A DNA stretch of 13,398 nucleotides. It comes from Croceicoccus sp. GTDB lineage: Bacteria; Pseudomonadota; Alphaproteobacteria; Sphingomonadales; Sphingomonadaceae. The DNA is taken from positions 1-13,398 of the forward strand of contig JAPYSD010000039.1 in assembly GCA_029936705.1 (NCBI GenBank), in the 5' to 3' direction. This document shows, one piece after another, positions 5,920 through 12,831 of the stretch. Numbering within the stretch: the first letter of the stretch is position 1; the number at the start of each line of letters is the position of its first letter. Under the pieces are notes generated by a model, which ran no database searches, was not told where the DNA came from, and worked only from the letters and a program-made list of their open reading frames with translations. The translations under genes and the position numbers were made by a program.

Positions 5920-8900
5920 CTATGCTCTCCTCTTTGATAACTTCTTCAATAAAATCACTCGCATGAATCAACCTGAGCGGCTTCACCGCGATATGTGAAT
6001 TCAGCACGACTTCCGGCAATTCCTCGCAGTCGGTGAAGAGAACCACATGATTCTTCGCTTCTTTGATCGCTTCAAAAGTAGCCTCCCTATCTGGGTGACC
6101 CTTCCAATCGTCTTGGGTCAGCCCGACGAATACGGAATTTCCGTAGACCTGAATGGGCAGCACGCCGCGGACTCGCCTGAAGTCATTTTGTTCGAAAAGC
6201 TGTTCAATATTCTCGACGACCGAGCGATCATCGAATTTGCGCGGGCCAGTTGCCGATGAGGCATTTTCGTTTTTACCGTCTTCGGCGCGCTCGACCGACT
6301 GCAGCTGCTCTAGCTCCGCCCGGACCGTCGCCAACTCACTGGTCAGCATGTCCCGCTCCGTCTCGACGTTGTCCAATTTGGCCTTGAGACCGTCAAGGTC
6401 TTCCGCCGCCACGCTCTGGCCTTTAGTAATGAGGATGCTCTCGCTTACGCAGTCGTCCATCCACGTGCGGAGCTGCTCCATCCCATCCTGACCGCTCGTC
6501 GCGAAATTATGAACCTTCTGCAGAAACTCTCGCTCAACCTGGTCGTTCGCGTGCTCGAGCATGTCGACAACTGCAAGCTTCTCTTTCGTGCTCCTGTCGA
6601 TCTCCAGGAAATCACAGATCTTGATGAAGAAATCCCGGCTCCTTTGCAGGGCGCATGCCGAGCTCATCATTGAACTGATGAATTCGGGGCTCATCCGCTC
6701 AGGAAGCCCCGCCGGAAGCACGTCACCGAGCGGAATAGCCAAGGACTTCATGCGCTGCGTCATATCCTGCAGAAGCAGAAGCCTCGAATAGTCCTTCCGG
6801 AAATCACTGAACCGCGGCGGAACCCCGGGCTTCTTGAAGAAGGCAAGCTCTTCCCGGACGGTGTCGATGTTCCCGATCAGCTCGTCGGTGTAGCTTTCAG
6901 CAAGCTTCTCCTTCTCCTCCAGTTCCCTCTCAAGCTTGGCAAGCGCCGCCGACCGTTCATCAAGCCTATGGCGCACCGCATTCAAATCGGCTCGCTCACG
7001 CGCTATCACTTCCTTCTGCTGCTCAAGTTCAGCCGCTTCGACCATCCTTGCTTCAGCTTCAGCGGCTGATCTTTGCGCCGCTTCGACCAACGGCCTCGCC
7101 CGCTCTCGAAGCATCTGCAACGCAAGCATGTGCTTCCGCGCGGCTACACGGTCGACGCCATCATCGAGCGGAACGTCGAACGGATCCTCGAACACGCTGC
7201 CGAGATTATCATGGAACTGCCATTCCTCGCCGCGAGCAGCAGCTCCGACAACCTCAGCAAGGTCGGCGAAGGGCGTGCATTCGTGATGAAGATCGCTGAG
7301 CGCATGCTCCGTTGTCGCAGGCGATGCCTGTACGGGCGCCGGCGTCTTTGAAGGCACATTCCGAGAGGCGATCTCAGGCGCCTTAACTTCCGGAGCTGAC
7401 GGAGCCGCCGCCGGGACCGCCGCCGCCGGATTGCCATCAGTCAATTCGACACCCGCGGCGCGCGCGTTCTCCTCCTTGCGGGCGTCGAGGAAGTTCGTGG
7501 CAGCGGACCGAGACGCCGGATCAAAAGCTGTCTTTGGTCTATTGGTCGGTGAGACAAGCATCGCGTGCAGATCGGCAATCCGCTTCACGATCTGGTTCGC
7601 ATTGGCCTGCGCTGTGAGCACAGCGACATCGCTGTCATCCAGCTTAGCCAAAGCAGCGACAAGAGCATTTGCCTGCGACGACGCAGAATTGAGCTGTGAA
7701 CCCGTCAGGTTATGAGGGGTATTCTCCATCGCGGAAACACGGTGCTCGAGAAGAGCATATTCCTTCAGCTGGCTCTCCAGCGACATGTCGATGGTGTCGC
7801 GAAAAATTGTGCTCACCCTCGATCCGAGGACACTCACCTTTTCTGGCCCGAAGGTTTCCACGAGCAGAGCGGACTTGAGCATCACATTAGCCGAATGCCC
7901 GTTGTTCTTCTCGAATGCATCAAGCCTTGCTCGAATATCTCCCGCCGAACCCTTGCTTTCGAGAATTCCCGAAAAGCTATAGCAAAGCTCAGGCGTAATC
8001 TTGTTCGCCGTTTCCGGATTGCTCGTCTCACTCACGCTATCATTACCTTTGCCAGGCTGCGGCAGATCTTGCTGCGCAGCAGTTGTTCCTGTGTTGTCAC
8101 CGAAGCCTAACATCCCGCCTTCGCCTGACCCGTTGCCATTGTTTGGATCTGAGGTCGGGTCAGGCTTCACCCCGGCAGTTTCATCCGCCGGCCTCGATGC
8201 TGCGCCATCTTCACCCGGCCCCGGGTTTTCATCTGAACCGTCATTCGATCCATTCACCTTTCTCAGAAGCCCTTCAGCAAAATCTGCGAAATCGTTCACT
8301 GGTACGGCGGCAGGAGACGGCGTCGACGCCGAAGGCGGACCCACCTTTGTTGCAGGGAGTTGATCAGCCCGCGCTGCGCCAATCTGCTCGGGCGGCAAGT
8401 CCTGGCCGCCCTCACTGCTTCCGAGCGCCCCTTGATCTTCATCGATCTTCCCCGACAGTGGCCCCGTCTCCGGCGGCACAGCGTCGTCGACGTCAGAGGC
8501 GTCGCGAGGCGCACCTTCCGCCGCCGCCTTGATAAGCAAGGATGAAAACCGATGACCGTTGGCCAGGAGAGCATCAGCATCGAGCTTTTTGCCCATTCCT
8601 TCACTAGATCCAGCTTCTCCGTCATCCGGTTTCCCGGCCCCGCCATTCGCCGCATCGACACTATCCCCGCGGCGCAAATTATTCGCGTCCAGGTCGTTGA
8701 TGCCGCTCGTCGCATCCACCGCTGCCTCGAGCGACGTTTCGATGTGCGACCCGTTTTTCATGACTTCACGAGCAAGTTTGACGACACCCGCGCCGTTCCC
8801 TGCGGTCAGCGACAAGAGGTGGGAGAAGTGCTCATCCGTCATGCCCACCAGATGGTTCTTGAACCTGCTGATAAAGGCCATCGACGCAGCCTCTTCATCA

Positions 8901-9802
8901 GCTGCATTGTCGACATCCGTCATATAGGTTTCGGAGATCATCCGGAGCCTATTTCGGACTTCCTTGGGCAGCTCGTTCTTCGTGCCGCCGAACTTGGTCG
9001 GCACGAGAGATCTCACGTTGGTTGAAGCCTTTGCGGGCTTTTCGCCCTCCGAACCGGAATTGGACCCTGCGGGCCCCTCCAGGCCTGCAAGCGCTCCGCC
9101 CCCAACGTCGACGCCCATCTTGTTATAAAGGTCAGATCCATCCAGTGGCTTATCAGTCACCTCGTCGCCGCCGTCGCCGCCGTCTTCCTCGATGCCCGGC
9201 TCCGGCTTCGCGATCACCGAGTTATCGGTGACCGTCAGTCCTTCGCTTCCCGCTTCGCCCTGATCGATATAAACCGCGGCCTCAGCGGGCGTAACCCGCC
9301 CCTCGGCATCGTCCGCTCGGCCCTTAGTTCGAGCCGAGCCCTTAAGTGCCGTGAGCCTGCTCAAGAGATTATCCAGCATATAAGTCCAAACACGGTGCAG
9401 CCCGATACTCGATACGACGTAGAGCAAAGGGATGGCTGCCAAGATCGCGACCAACACCGGAGGGACGCTTTGACCAGCAGCCCACTGGGCCGCCGCGGAT
9501 GCCCACCAGTCGGAGGAGCCAACGTAAGCCCCCAAGAGGGCGCCTGCCGTATAATTTGCGATCAGCATCGCTGCGCACGCCCAAAGGACGGCGAATGCAA
9601 GGCCTGACAAACCTGCGGCCACGACAAATGCGAACGCCGCGTAGGCGCTGATCACATTGAACGGGATCTGGAAGCCATAAAGAAAGAGGGAAAAGACAGC
9701 TGCTGCAAGCAGCGCCTGGAGCACGAAAACCACGATCCAGCCTAGCAAGGTGGACCGTTTGCTCAGCCGCCATTTGATGAAGGCATGTGCGAGTTCAAGC
9801 AT
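5912..9802 (-). CDS. Giant multi-domain inner-membrane protein with disordered linkers and coiled coils, 1296 aa
   Basis: The N-terminus holds about four membrane helices (19-43, 49-70, 71-93, 113-134), flanked by basic residues at both ends (WRLSKR; SRLTALKGSARTKGR). The remaining 1150 residues should therefore be cytoplasmic. Three acidic or Gly/Pro/Ser-rich linkers (about 160-275, 370-600, 785-835) separate helical modules at about 276-365 and 601-785. A long Glu/Ala-rich coiled coil spans about 895-985, a helical module 1000-1125, a second coiled coil 1130-1175, and an alpha/beta domain 1190-1296 (FRRVRGVLPIQVYGNSVFVG, NHVVLFTDCEELPE). I recognise no family and see no nucleotide-binding motif. 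The ATG at 9802 has GGAG (9812-9815) nine bases upstream and follows the 99-aa gene by 28 bp; the end overlaps the 351-aa gene. The overall plan suggests an envelope-anchored scaffold reaching into the cytoplasm. It resembles neither a MotA-type motor subunit nor a MukB/SMC protein. Confidence 0.82.
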   Translation of the reverse strand: MLELAHAFIKWRLSKRSTLLGWIVVFVLQALLAAAVFSLFLYGFQIPFNVISAYAAFAFVVAAGLSGLAFAVLWACAAMLIANYTAGALLGAYVGSSDWWASAAAQWAAGQSVPPVLVAILAAIPLLYVVSSIGLHRVWTYMLDNLLSRLTALKGSARTKGRADDAEGRVTPAEAAVYIDQGEAGSEGLTVTDNSVIAKPEPGIEEDGGDGGDEVTDKPLDGSDLYNKMGVDVGGGALAGLEGPAGSNSGSEGEKPAKASTNVRSLVPTKFGGTKNELPKEVRNRLRMISETYMTDVDNAADEEAASMAFISRFKNHLVGMTDEHFSHLLSLTAGNGAGVVKLAREVMKNGSHIETSLEAAVDATSGINDLDANNLRRGDSVDAANGGAGKPDDGEAGSSEGMGKKLDADALLANGHRFSSLLIKAAAEGAPRDASDVDDAVPPETGPLSGKIDEDQGALGSSEGGQDLPPEQIGAARADQLPATKVGPPSASTPSPAAVPVNDFADFAEGLLRKVNGSNDGSDENPGPGEDGAASRPADETAGVKPDPTSDPNNGNGSGEGGMLGFGDNTGTTAAQQDLPQPGKGNDSVSETSNPETANKITPELCYSFSGILESKGSAGDIRARLDAFEKNNGHSANVMLKSALLVETFGPEKVSVLGSRVSTIFRDTIDMSLESQLKEYALLEHRVSAMENTPHNLTGSQLNSASSQANALVAALAKLDDSDVAVLTAQANANQIVKRIADLHAMLVSPTNRPKTAFDPASRSAATNFLDARKEENARAAGVELTDGNPAAAVPAAAPSAPEVKAPEIASRNVPSKTPAPVQASPATTEHALSDLHHECTPFADLAEVVGAAARGEEWQFHDNLGSVFEDPFDVPLDDGVDRVAARKHMLALQMLRERARPLVEAAQRSAAEAEARMVEAAELEQQKEVIARERADLNAVRHRLDERSAALAKLERELEEKEKLAESYTDELIGNIDTVREELAFFKKPGVPPRFSDFRKDYSRLLLLQDMTQRMKSLAIPLGDVLPAGLPERMSPEFISSMMSSACALQRSRDFFIKICDFLEIDRSTKEKLAVVDMLEHANDQVEREFLQKVHNFATSGQDGMEQLRTWMDDCVSESILITKGQSVAAEDLDGLKAKLDNVETERDMLTSELATVRAELEQLQSVERAEDGKNENASSATGPRKFDDRSVVENIEQLFEQNDFRRVRGVLPIQVYGNSVFVGLTQDDWKGHPDREATFEAIKEAKNHVVLFTDCEELPEVVLNSHIAVKPLRLIHASDFIEEVIKEESIDA

Positions 9803-9830
9803 CTACCTGGTCTCCGCTTGCAGCAGTCGC

Positions 9831-10130
9831 TCAAGCAGAAGCGTCGCTCGGCGCGCTCACTGTCTTCAGACCCGCCGACAACAGCTTCTGCAGCTGGAAC
9901 GGATCCTTCGCCATGAGGCCCATCAGCTTTGTCGCAGCCTTCTTGTGCTCGGGCTGATAGTCGGCGACCGCCTTCTCGGCCGCATCCATTTCGGCTTTTG
10001 CATTTTCCGCTTTTTCGAGCGCTTTCTCGTATGCGCGCCGTTTGCGTTCAGCCTCACCCTGGAGGCCTTCCATGTGCGCATTCACCTGATTCACCGATGC
10101 GATGAGTTCCTCGTCGGTTTCCTTTGCCAT
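9831..10130 (-). CDS. Small coiled-coil protein, 99 aa, first gene of the - strand operon
   Basis: This encodes 99 residues starting MAKETDEELIASVNQVNAHM. Although the frame is open to 10322, I chose the ATG at 10130: AGGA lies eight bases upstream, the predicted promoter places transcription start about 30 bases upstream, and earlier codons would run into the dnaN gene. Residues about 8-70 are a charged Ala/Glu/Lys-rich helix typical of a coiled coil (KRRAYEKALEKAENAKAEMD); a short helical tail (KDPFQLQKLLSAGLK) follows. It is cytoplasmic with no membrane segment. It could pair with the coiled coils of the 1296-aa protein encoded 28 bp downstream. No family is recognised; the gene itself is likely real. 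Confidence 0.72.
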   Translation of the reverse strand: MAKETDEELIASVNQVNAHMEGLQGEAERKRRAYEKALEKAENAKAEMDAAEKAVADYQPEHKKAATKLMGLMAKDPFQLQKLLSAGLKTVSAPSDASA

Positions 10131-10166
10131 CCTTGATTTCCTTATGCCGGATTGACCACCCTGCGG

Positions 10167-10195
10167 ATTATAGGATGAGCAGGCGTTCCCAACAA
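10167..10195 (-). promoter_or_regulatory. Putative sigma-70-type promoter of the - strand operon
   Basis: Read on the - strand, TTGTTG (10195-10190) and a perfect TATAAT (10172-10167) are separated by exactly 17 bp. Transcription would start near 10160, giving a leader of about 30 bases to the ATG at 10130. The -10 context ATCCTATAATC repeats the one at 2798-2809 on the + strand. Confidence 0.6.
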
Positions 10196-10220
10196 ATCTC
10201 GAACGATGCCTCCTGAAAAT

Positions 10221-10249
10221 TTCTTCTTTTGAGCATTTCACCCTAAAAT
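10221..10249 (+). promoter_or_regulatory. Weak candidate promoter for dnaN
   Basis: TAAAAT (10244-10249) matches the -10 consensus at five of six positions. The best -35 at 17 bp is TTCTTC (10221-10226), a poor match. TTGAGC (10229-10234) is closer to consensus but is only 9 bp from the -10. An activator or another start site is possible. Confidence 0.3.
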
Positions 10250-10281
10250 AGCGTCGGCAGTTCACGCGAAAGGACCCATGC

Positions 10282-11379
10282 ATGAAGTTCACCACATCGA
10301 GGGAGAATCTCCTCGGCCTCATCGATCACGCTGAAGGGGTCATCGAGCGTCGGAACACGATCCCCATTCTGAGCCATTTCATTTTCTCCGCCGACTCTGG
10401 CGAGCTTCGCGTCACCACTTCCGATCTTGATACGGTCGTAATCAATCGTTTGCAGGATGTGGCAATCGATACGGAAGGCAAGATAGCTATCCCGGCCGCC
10501 ACCTTCACGGCGATCCTTCGCAAGCTCCCGGCGAACAACCAGGTCATCGTTTCTGTCGATGCAGGGAAGGCGAAGATTCAGTCCGGGCGAACCCGGTGTC
10601 AGCTGCCGACACTCCCTGCAGATCAGCTTCCAATTTTCGAAAGGCCGCAGGGCAGTCCTGTCCAGATTTCCACCCAGGCCTTCAACCGCGCGCTGAAGAT
10701 GGTGCGTCATTCGATGAGCACCGAAGAAACTCGCTATTATCTCAACGGGGTTTTCCTCGAGATCAGGGACAGCGAGCTACTTGCGGTCTCCACAGACGGG
10801 CATCGCCTCTCGGTGGCGAAGATCTGTGATGTCGATTTCGATCAGCCGGACGCGATCCTGCCTCGAAAGCCGGTGAACCATCTCATCAAGATCCTCGCTG
10901 AGTTCGAAGGCCACATCGGCGTGGTCATCGACAACAACAAGATCGATTTCCAGCTCGGGGATCTCATCATCTCCAGCAAGCTGATCGACGGTACCTTTCC
11001 AGATTACCGCCGTGTGATCCCCTCCCAGACACCGGTCGAGATTCTCGTCTGTCCCCGGACGCTTGGCCAGGCCATCGATCGCGTCAGTGTCGTGAGCTAC
11101 GAGAAGACCAAGGCGATCGTGTTCGATGCAGATGGTTCGACCATCAAGCTCGAAATGAAATCGCCCGACATGGGGACCGCTTTGGAGGAGGTCGGTGCCC
11201 AGGTCTCCGGCCCCATTCGTGCTGGTTATAACAGCCGCTATCTGAAAGAAATTCTCGACTGTTACTCCGAGTGCGAGACCGTTCGGATCGCACTGAATGG
11301 ACCGAGTGATCCTGCCATAATCTCGCCGCCCGGTACCGGCTCCGACCGTTCGATCATCATGCCCATGCGGATCGACTAG
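10282..11379 (+). CDS. dnaN: DNA polymerase III sliding clamp, beta subunit
   Basis: This encodes 365 residues, the usual length for a bacterial beta clamp (366 in E. coli), with three clamp domains. The clamp dimer encircles DNA and tethers polymerases and repair enzymes. Family hallmarks are ERRNTIPIL near the N-terminus, RYYLNGVFLE, STDGHRLS in the second domain, KLIDGTFPDYRRVIP at the start of the third, and the C-terminus IIMPMRID. Residues forming the partner-binding pocket (Thr-Gly-His-Arg-Leu in TDGHRL, the FPDYRRV Pro and Val, and MPMR at the end) are preserved, so it should bind clamp-binding peptides. AAAGGA eight bases upstream supports the ATG at 10282; an ATG at 10278 is out of frame. 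The neighbours are not those of a chromosomal dnaN locus, so I infer an accessory copy on a plasmid or phage-like element. Confidence 0.96.
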   Translation: MKFTTSRENLLGLIDHAEGVIERRNTIPILSHFIFSADSGELRVTTSDLDTVVINRLQDVAIDTEGKIAIPAATFTAILRKLPANNQVIVSVDAGKAKIQSGRTRCQLPTLPADQLPIFERPQGSPVQISTQAFNRALKMVRHSMSTEETRYYLNGVFLEIRDSELLAVSTDGHRLSVAKICDVDFDQPDAILPRKPVNHLIKILAEFEGHIGVVIDNNKIDFQLGDLIISSKLIDGTFPDYRRVIPSQTPVEILVCPRTLGQAIDRVSVVSYEKTKAIVFDADGSTIKLEMKSPDMGTALEEVGAQVSGPIRAGYNSRYLKEILDCYSECETVRIALNGPSDPAIISPPGTGSDRSIIMPMRID

Positions 11380-11413
11380 CAGCGTCATGTCCACGATCAA
11401 GAAAGGCAGACCC

Positions 11414-11614
11414 ATGTTCCTTGCCAAGGCAATTCCCCTGGCCGTGCTAGCTGCGTTACTCGCCTTCGCGCTCGCTGCAGTCGCTGTGTATGCTTTCGCG
11501 CTCATTGTCGCAGCGGCCGCCTTGCTCCTGGCAGGCCGCTTCGTGCAGCCGCGAAGATTTCGACCGGTTTCTTACCTCGCCTCTCTTCGGGACGGCCGCC
11601 AATGGGCAAAGTGA
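11414..11614 (+). CDS. Small single-segment membrane protein, 66 aa
   Basis: This encodes 66 residues beginning MFLAKAIPLAVLAALLAFAL. Residues about 4-48 are a continuous Ala/Leu/Val-rich hydrophobic stretch, long enough for one long or two short membrane helices. A basic tail (RFVQPRRFRPVSY) follows and should be cytoplasmic. I chose the ATG at 11414 because GAAAGG (11401-11406) lies seven bases upstream; an in-frame ATG at 11387 has no such site. The gene follows dnaN by 34 bp and overlaps the next small gene by 13 bases. Such short membrane proteins cannot be assigned by sequence alone. A small accessory subunit for the ExbB-like protein further on is one possibility, unsupported by any motif. 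Confidence 0.65.
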   Translation: MFLAKAIPLAVLAALLAFALAAVAVYAFALIVAAAALLLAGRFVQPRRFRPVSYLASLRDGRQWAK

Positions 11615-11772
11615 CAGCGAAGACGAAGGCTCGGATCGACGATCTCGAACAGCTCATTGCCCGGATCGACAAGGGGATCATCCGGCGCGAACAAATGATC
11701 GAACTAATGCGGGCCTCGCGTGCGCACCTCGTCAACCAGCGCGCAGCTATTATCGAGAAGGCCAATGCCTAA
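11602..11772 (+). CDS. Very small coiled-coil protein, 56 aa
   Basis: ATG at 11602 to TAA at 11770-11772 encodes 56 residues, beginning MGKVTAKTKARIDDLEQLIA and ending AAIIEKANA. The whole product is a charged amphipathic helix with heptad-like spacing of Leu and Ile (DDLEQLIARIDKGIIRREQM), consistent with a coiled coil. It overlaps the preceding membrane gene by 13 bases and the following exonuclease by 8, and it fills what would otherwise be a gap of about 150 bases in a tightly packed operon. That packing is the main argument that it is real. No good ribosome binding site is seen, so coupling is likely. The function is unknown. Confidence 0.6.
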   Translation: MGKVTAKTKARIDDLEQLIARIDKGIIRREQMIELMRASRAHLVNQRAAIIEKANA

Positions 11773-12250
11773 ACACATCATCACACTCGATTTTGAAGCC
11801 AGCGCGCTTCAGGTCGGAAGCTTTCCTATCGAGGTTGGCGTCGCCATCGGGAATGGCGAGAAGATAATCCATACCTTCACCACTCTGATCCAGCCTCGGC
11901 CGGATTGGCTGGACCACGGCGTATGGTCAGCAGATGCCGCCGCTGTGCATGGCATAAAGGCGGCCCATCTCGTGCGCGGTATGTCGGCCGACGATGTCTG
12001 TACTGCTCTTGACCGCCTGCTTTATGGGGCGGCAGTCTACGTCGACGGCGGCTATTTCGACGCCTACTGGCTCTTCCGACTGTATGCCGGTGCAAGTCCC
12101 AAGTTTCGTCTCCATGATCTTGATGCGGTCCCCTACCGCGAACTCAGGAGACGTCGAGCTGACGCCCCCGCCGAACATCGTGCGCTGCCTGATGCAAAGT
12201 GGCTCCATGACGCCCTGCTTGAGATCGAGGGCGAAAGGCTCGTCGCATGA
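11765..12250 (+). CDS. DEDDh-type 3'-5' exonuclease, DnaQ/RNase T-like
   Basis: This encodes 161 residues, the size of a bare exonuclease domain. The DEDDh metal-binding residues are all present: Asp9 and Glu11 in TLDFEAS (Exo I), Asp99 in GGYFDAYWLF (Exo II), and His138 and Asp143 in HRALPDA (Exo III). VHGIKAAHL (61-69) is a further conserved family patch. Such enzymes remove nucleotides from 3' ends of DNA or RNA using two divalent metal ions. Being two genes after the clamp, it might proofread or process DNA ends, but no clamp-binding peptide is evident. The ATG at 11765 has GAGAAGG just upstream; an earlier in-frame GTG at 11720 lies inside the coiled-coil gene. The stop overlaps the next start (ATGA, 12247-12250). 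Whether DNA or RNA is the substrate cannot be told. Confidence 0.88.
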   Translation: MPKHIITLDFEASALQVGSFPIEVGVAIGNGEKIIHTFTTLIQPRPDWLDHGVWSADAAAVHGIKAAHLVRGMSADDVCTALDRLLYGAAVYVDGGYFDAYWLFRLYAGASPKFRLHDLDAVPYRELRRRRADAPAEHRALPDAKWLHDALLEIEGERLVA

Positions 12251-12828
12251 ACGCGATCATGATTTCCATCAAAGATGGAGGGCCCGTTATAATGGCAACC
12301 GCGGCACTGCTGCTCATCATGTCGGTTTGCAGCTACGCCGTTATCCTTGCCGAAATCGCGCGTATCGCGATTGCCATCAAGACGATGCCAGTCGATCCCG
12401 ATCAGCCAGCAAACGGGCAATGGCGATCCCTCGCCAATAGCGCGGGCCATGCTCGCTCCCAACGAGCAAGGGAAGCTGCGGACGCAGGGAAGGGCGCAAT
12501 GACCCTGCTCGCCTCTGTCGCCTCAAACGCACCTTATATCGGGCTCTTTGGAACGGTCGTCAGCATCTACGCGGCCCTGACGCGCCTCGGCTCCGGAACT
12601 CCCGTTTCGATCCAGGAGATATCAGTTCCAGTCGGCGAGGCTCTGGTCATGACGGCCTTTGGCCTCTCCGTCGCCGTGCCGGCTGTCCTCGGATACAATC
12701 TCCTCCTTCGTCTGCGCGCTTATCACGCGAGGCTGATCGCTGCCTTCTGCGATCGCCTCGCCGGCGCAGCATGCCCGTCTGACATCCGCCTCCTCTCCCA
12801 TCCAAACCCATTCAAACGGAAAACCTGA
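12247..12828 (+). CDS. MotA/TolQ/ExbB-family proton-channel subunit, short orphan form
   Basis: This encodes 193 residues with the ExbB/TolQ arrangement: a first membrane helix (about 14-38), a short cytoplasmic loop (about 40-90), a second helix with the signature APYIGLFGTVVSIYAAL (95-111), and a third with VGEALVMTAFGLSVAVPAVL (129-148). The family forms pentameric channels that use proton or sodium flow to drive a partner (ExbD-TonB, TolR-TolA or MotB). At 193 residues it is shorter than most ExbB or TolQ proteins, mainly in the cytoplasmic loop. No ExbD/TolR-like gene or TonB is visible in the window. It is translationally coupled to the exonuclease (ATGA overlap) and three bases from thyA, an unexpected setting. 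The family call is strong; what it energises is unknown. Confidence 0.86.
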   Translation: MNAIMISIKDGGPVIMATAALLLIMSVCSYAVILAEIARIAIAIKTMPVDPDQPANGQWRSLANSAGHARSQRAREAADAGKGAMTLLASVASNAPYIGLFGTVVSIYAALTRLGSGTPVSIQEISVPVGEALVMTAFGLSVAVPAVLGYNLLLRLRAYHARLIAAFCDRLAGAACPSDIRLLSHPNPFKRKT

Positions 12829-12831
12829 CCA

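Larger units (their letters stand above)
10131..10281. promoter_or_regulatory. Divergent control region between the - strand operon and dnaN
   Basis: This 151-bp spacer separates two operons read in opposite directions. It is more AT-rich than its surroundings, especially 10213-10250, and contains a strong-looking - strand promoter and a weaker + strand candidate. I looked for an operator palindrome. Only short imperfect arms are seen (TGAAA at 10214-10218 with TTTCA at 10236-10240), which are not convincing alone. Confidence 0.6.

Noticed and set aside
8552..9025. 157-codon open frame on the + strand within the giant gene region
   Set aside because: The 1296-codon - strand frame is continuous and the antisense product shows Arg/Ser/Pro-rich shadow composition.
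5912..9802. SMC, MukB or RecN-like chromosome-organising ATPase
   Set aside because: No Walker A, Walker B or ABC signature is visible in the 1296-aa protein, and it begins with membrane helices.
10777..11505. 242-codon open frame on the - strand opposite dnaN
   Set aside because: The clamp on the + strand is unmistakable and the antisense product (rich in Asp, His, Arg) has no recognisable features.
12288..12293. TATAAT inside the ExbB-like gene
   Set aside because: It lies within the coding sequence about 40 bases after the start. I see no convincing -35 partner, and an internal promoter there would have no obvious purpose. Similar internal TATAAT matches at 4463-4468 (- strand) and 9550-9555 were dismissed for the same reason.
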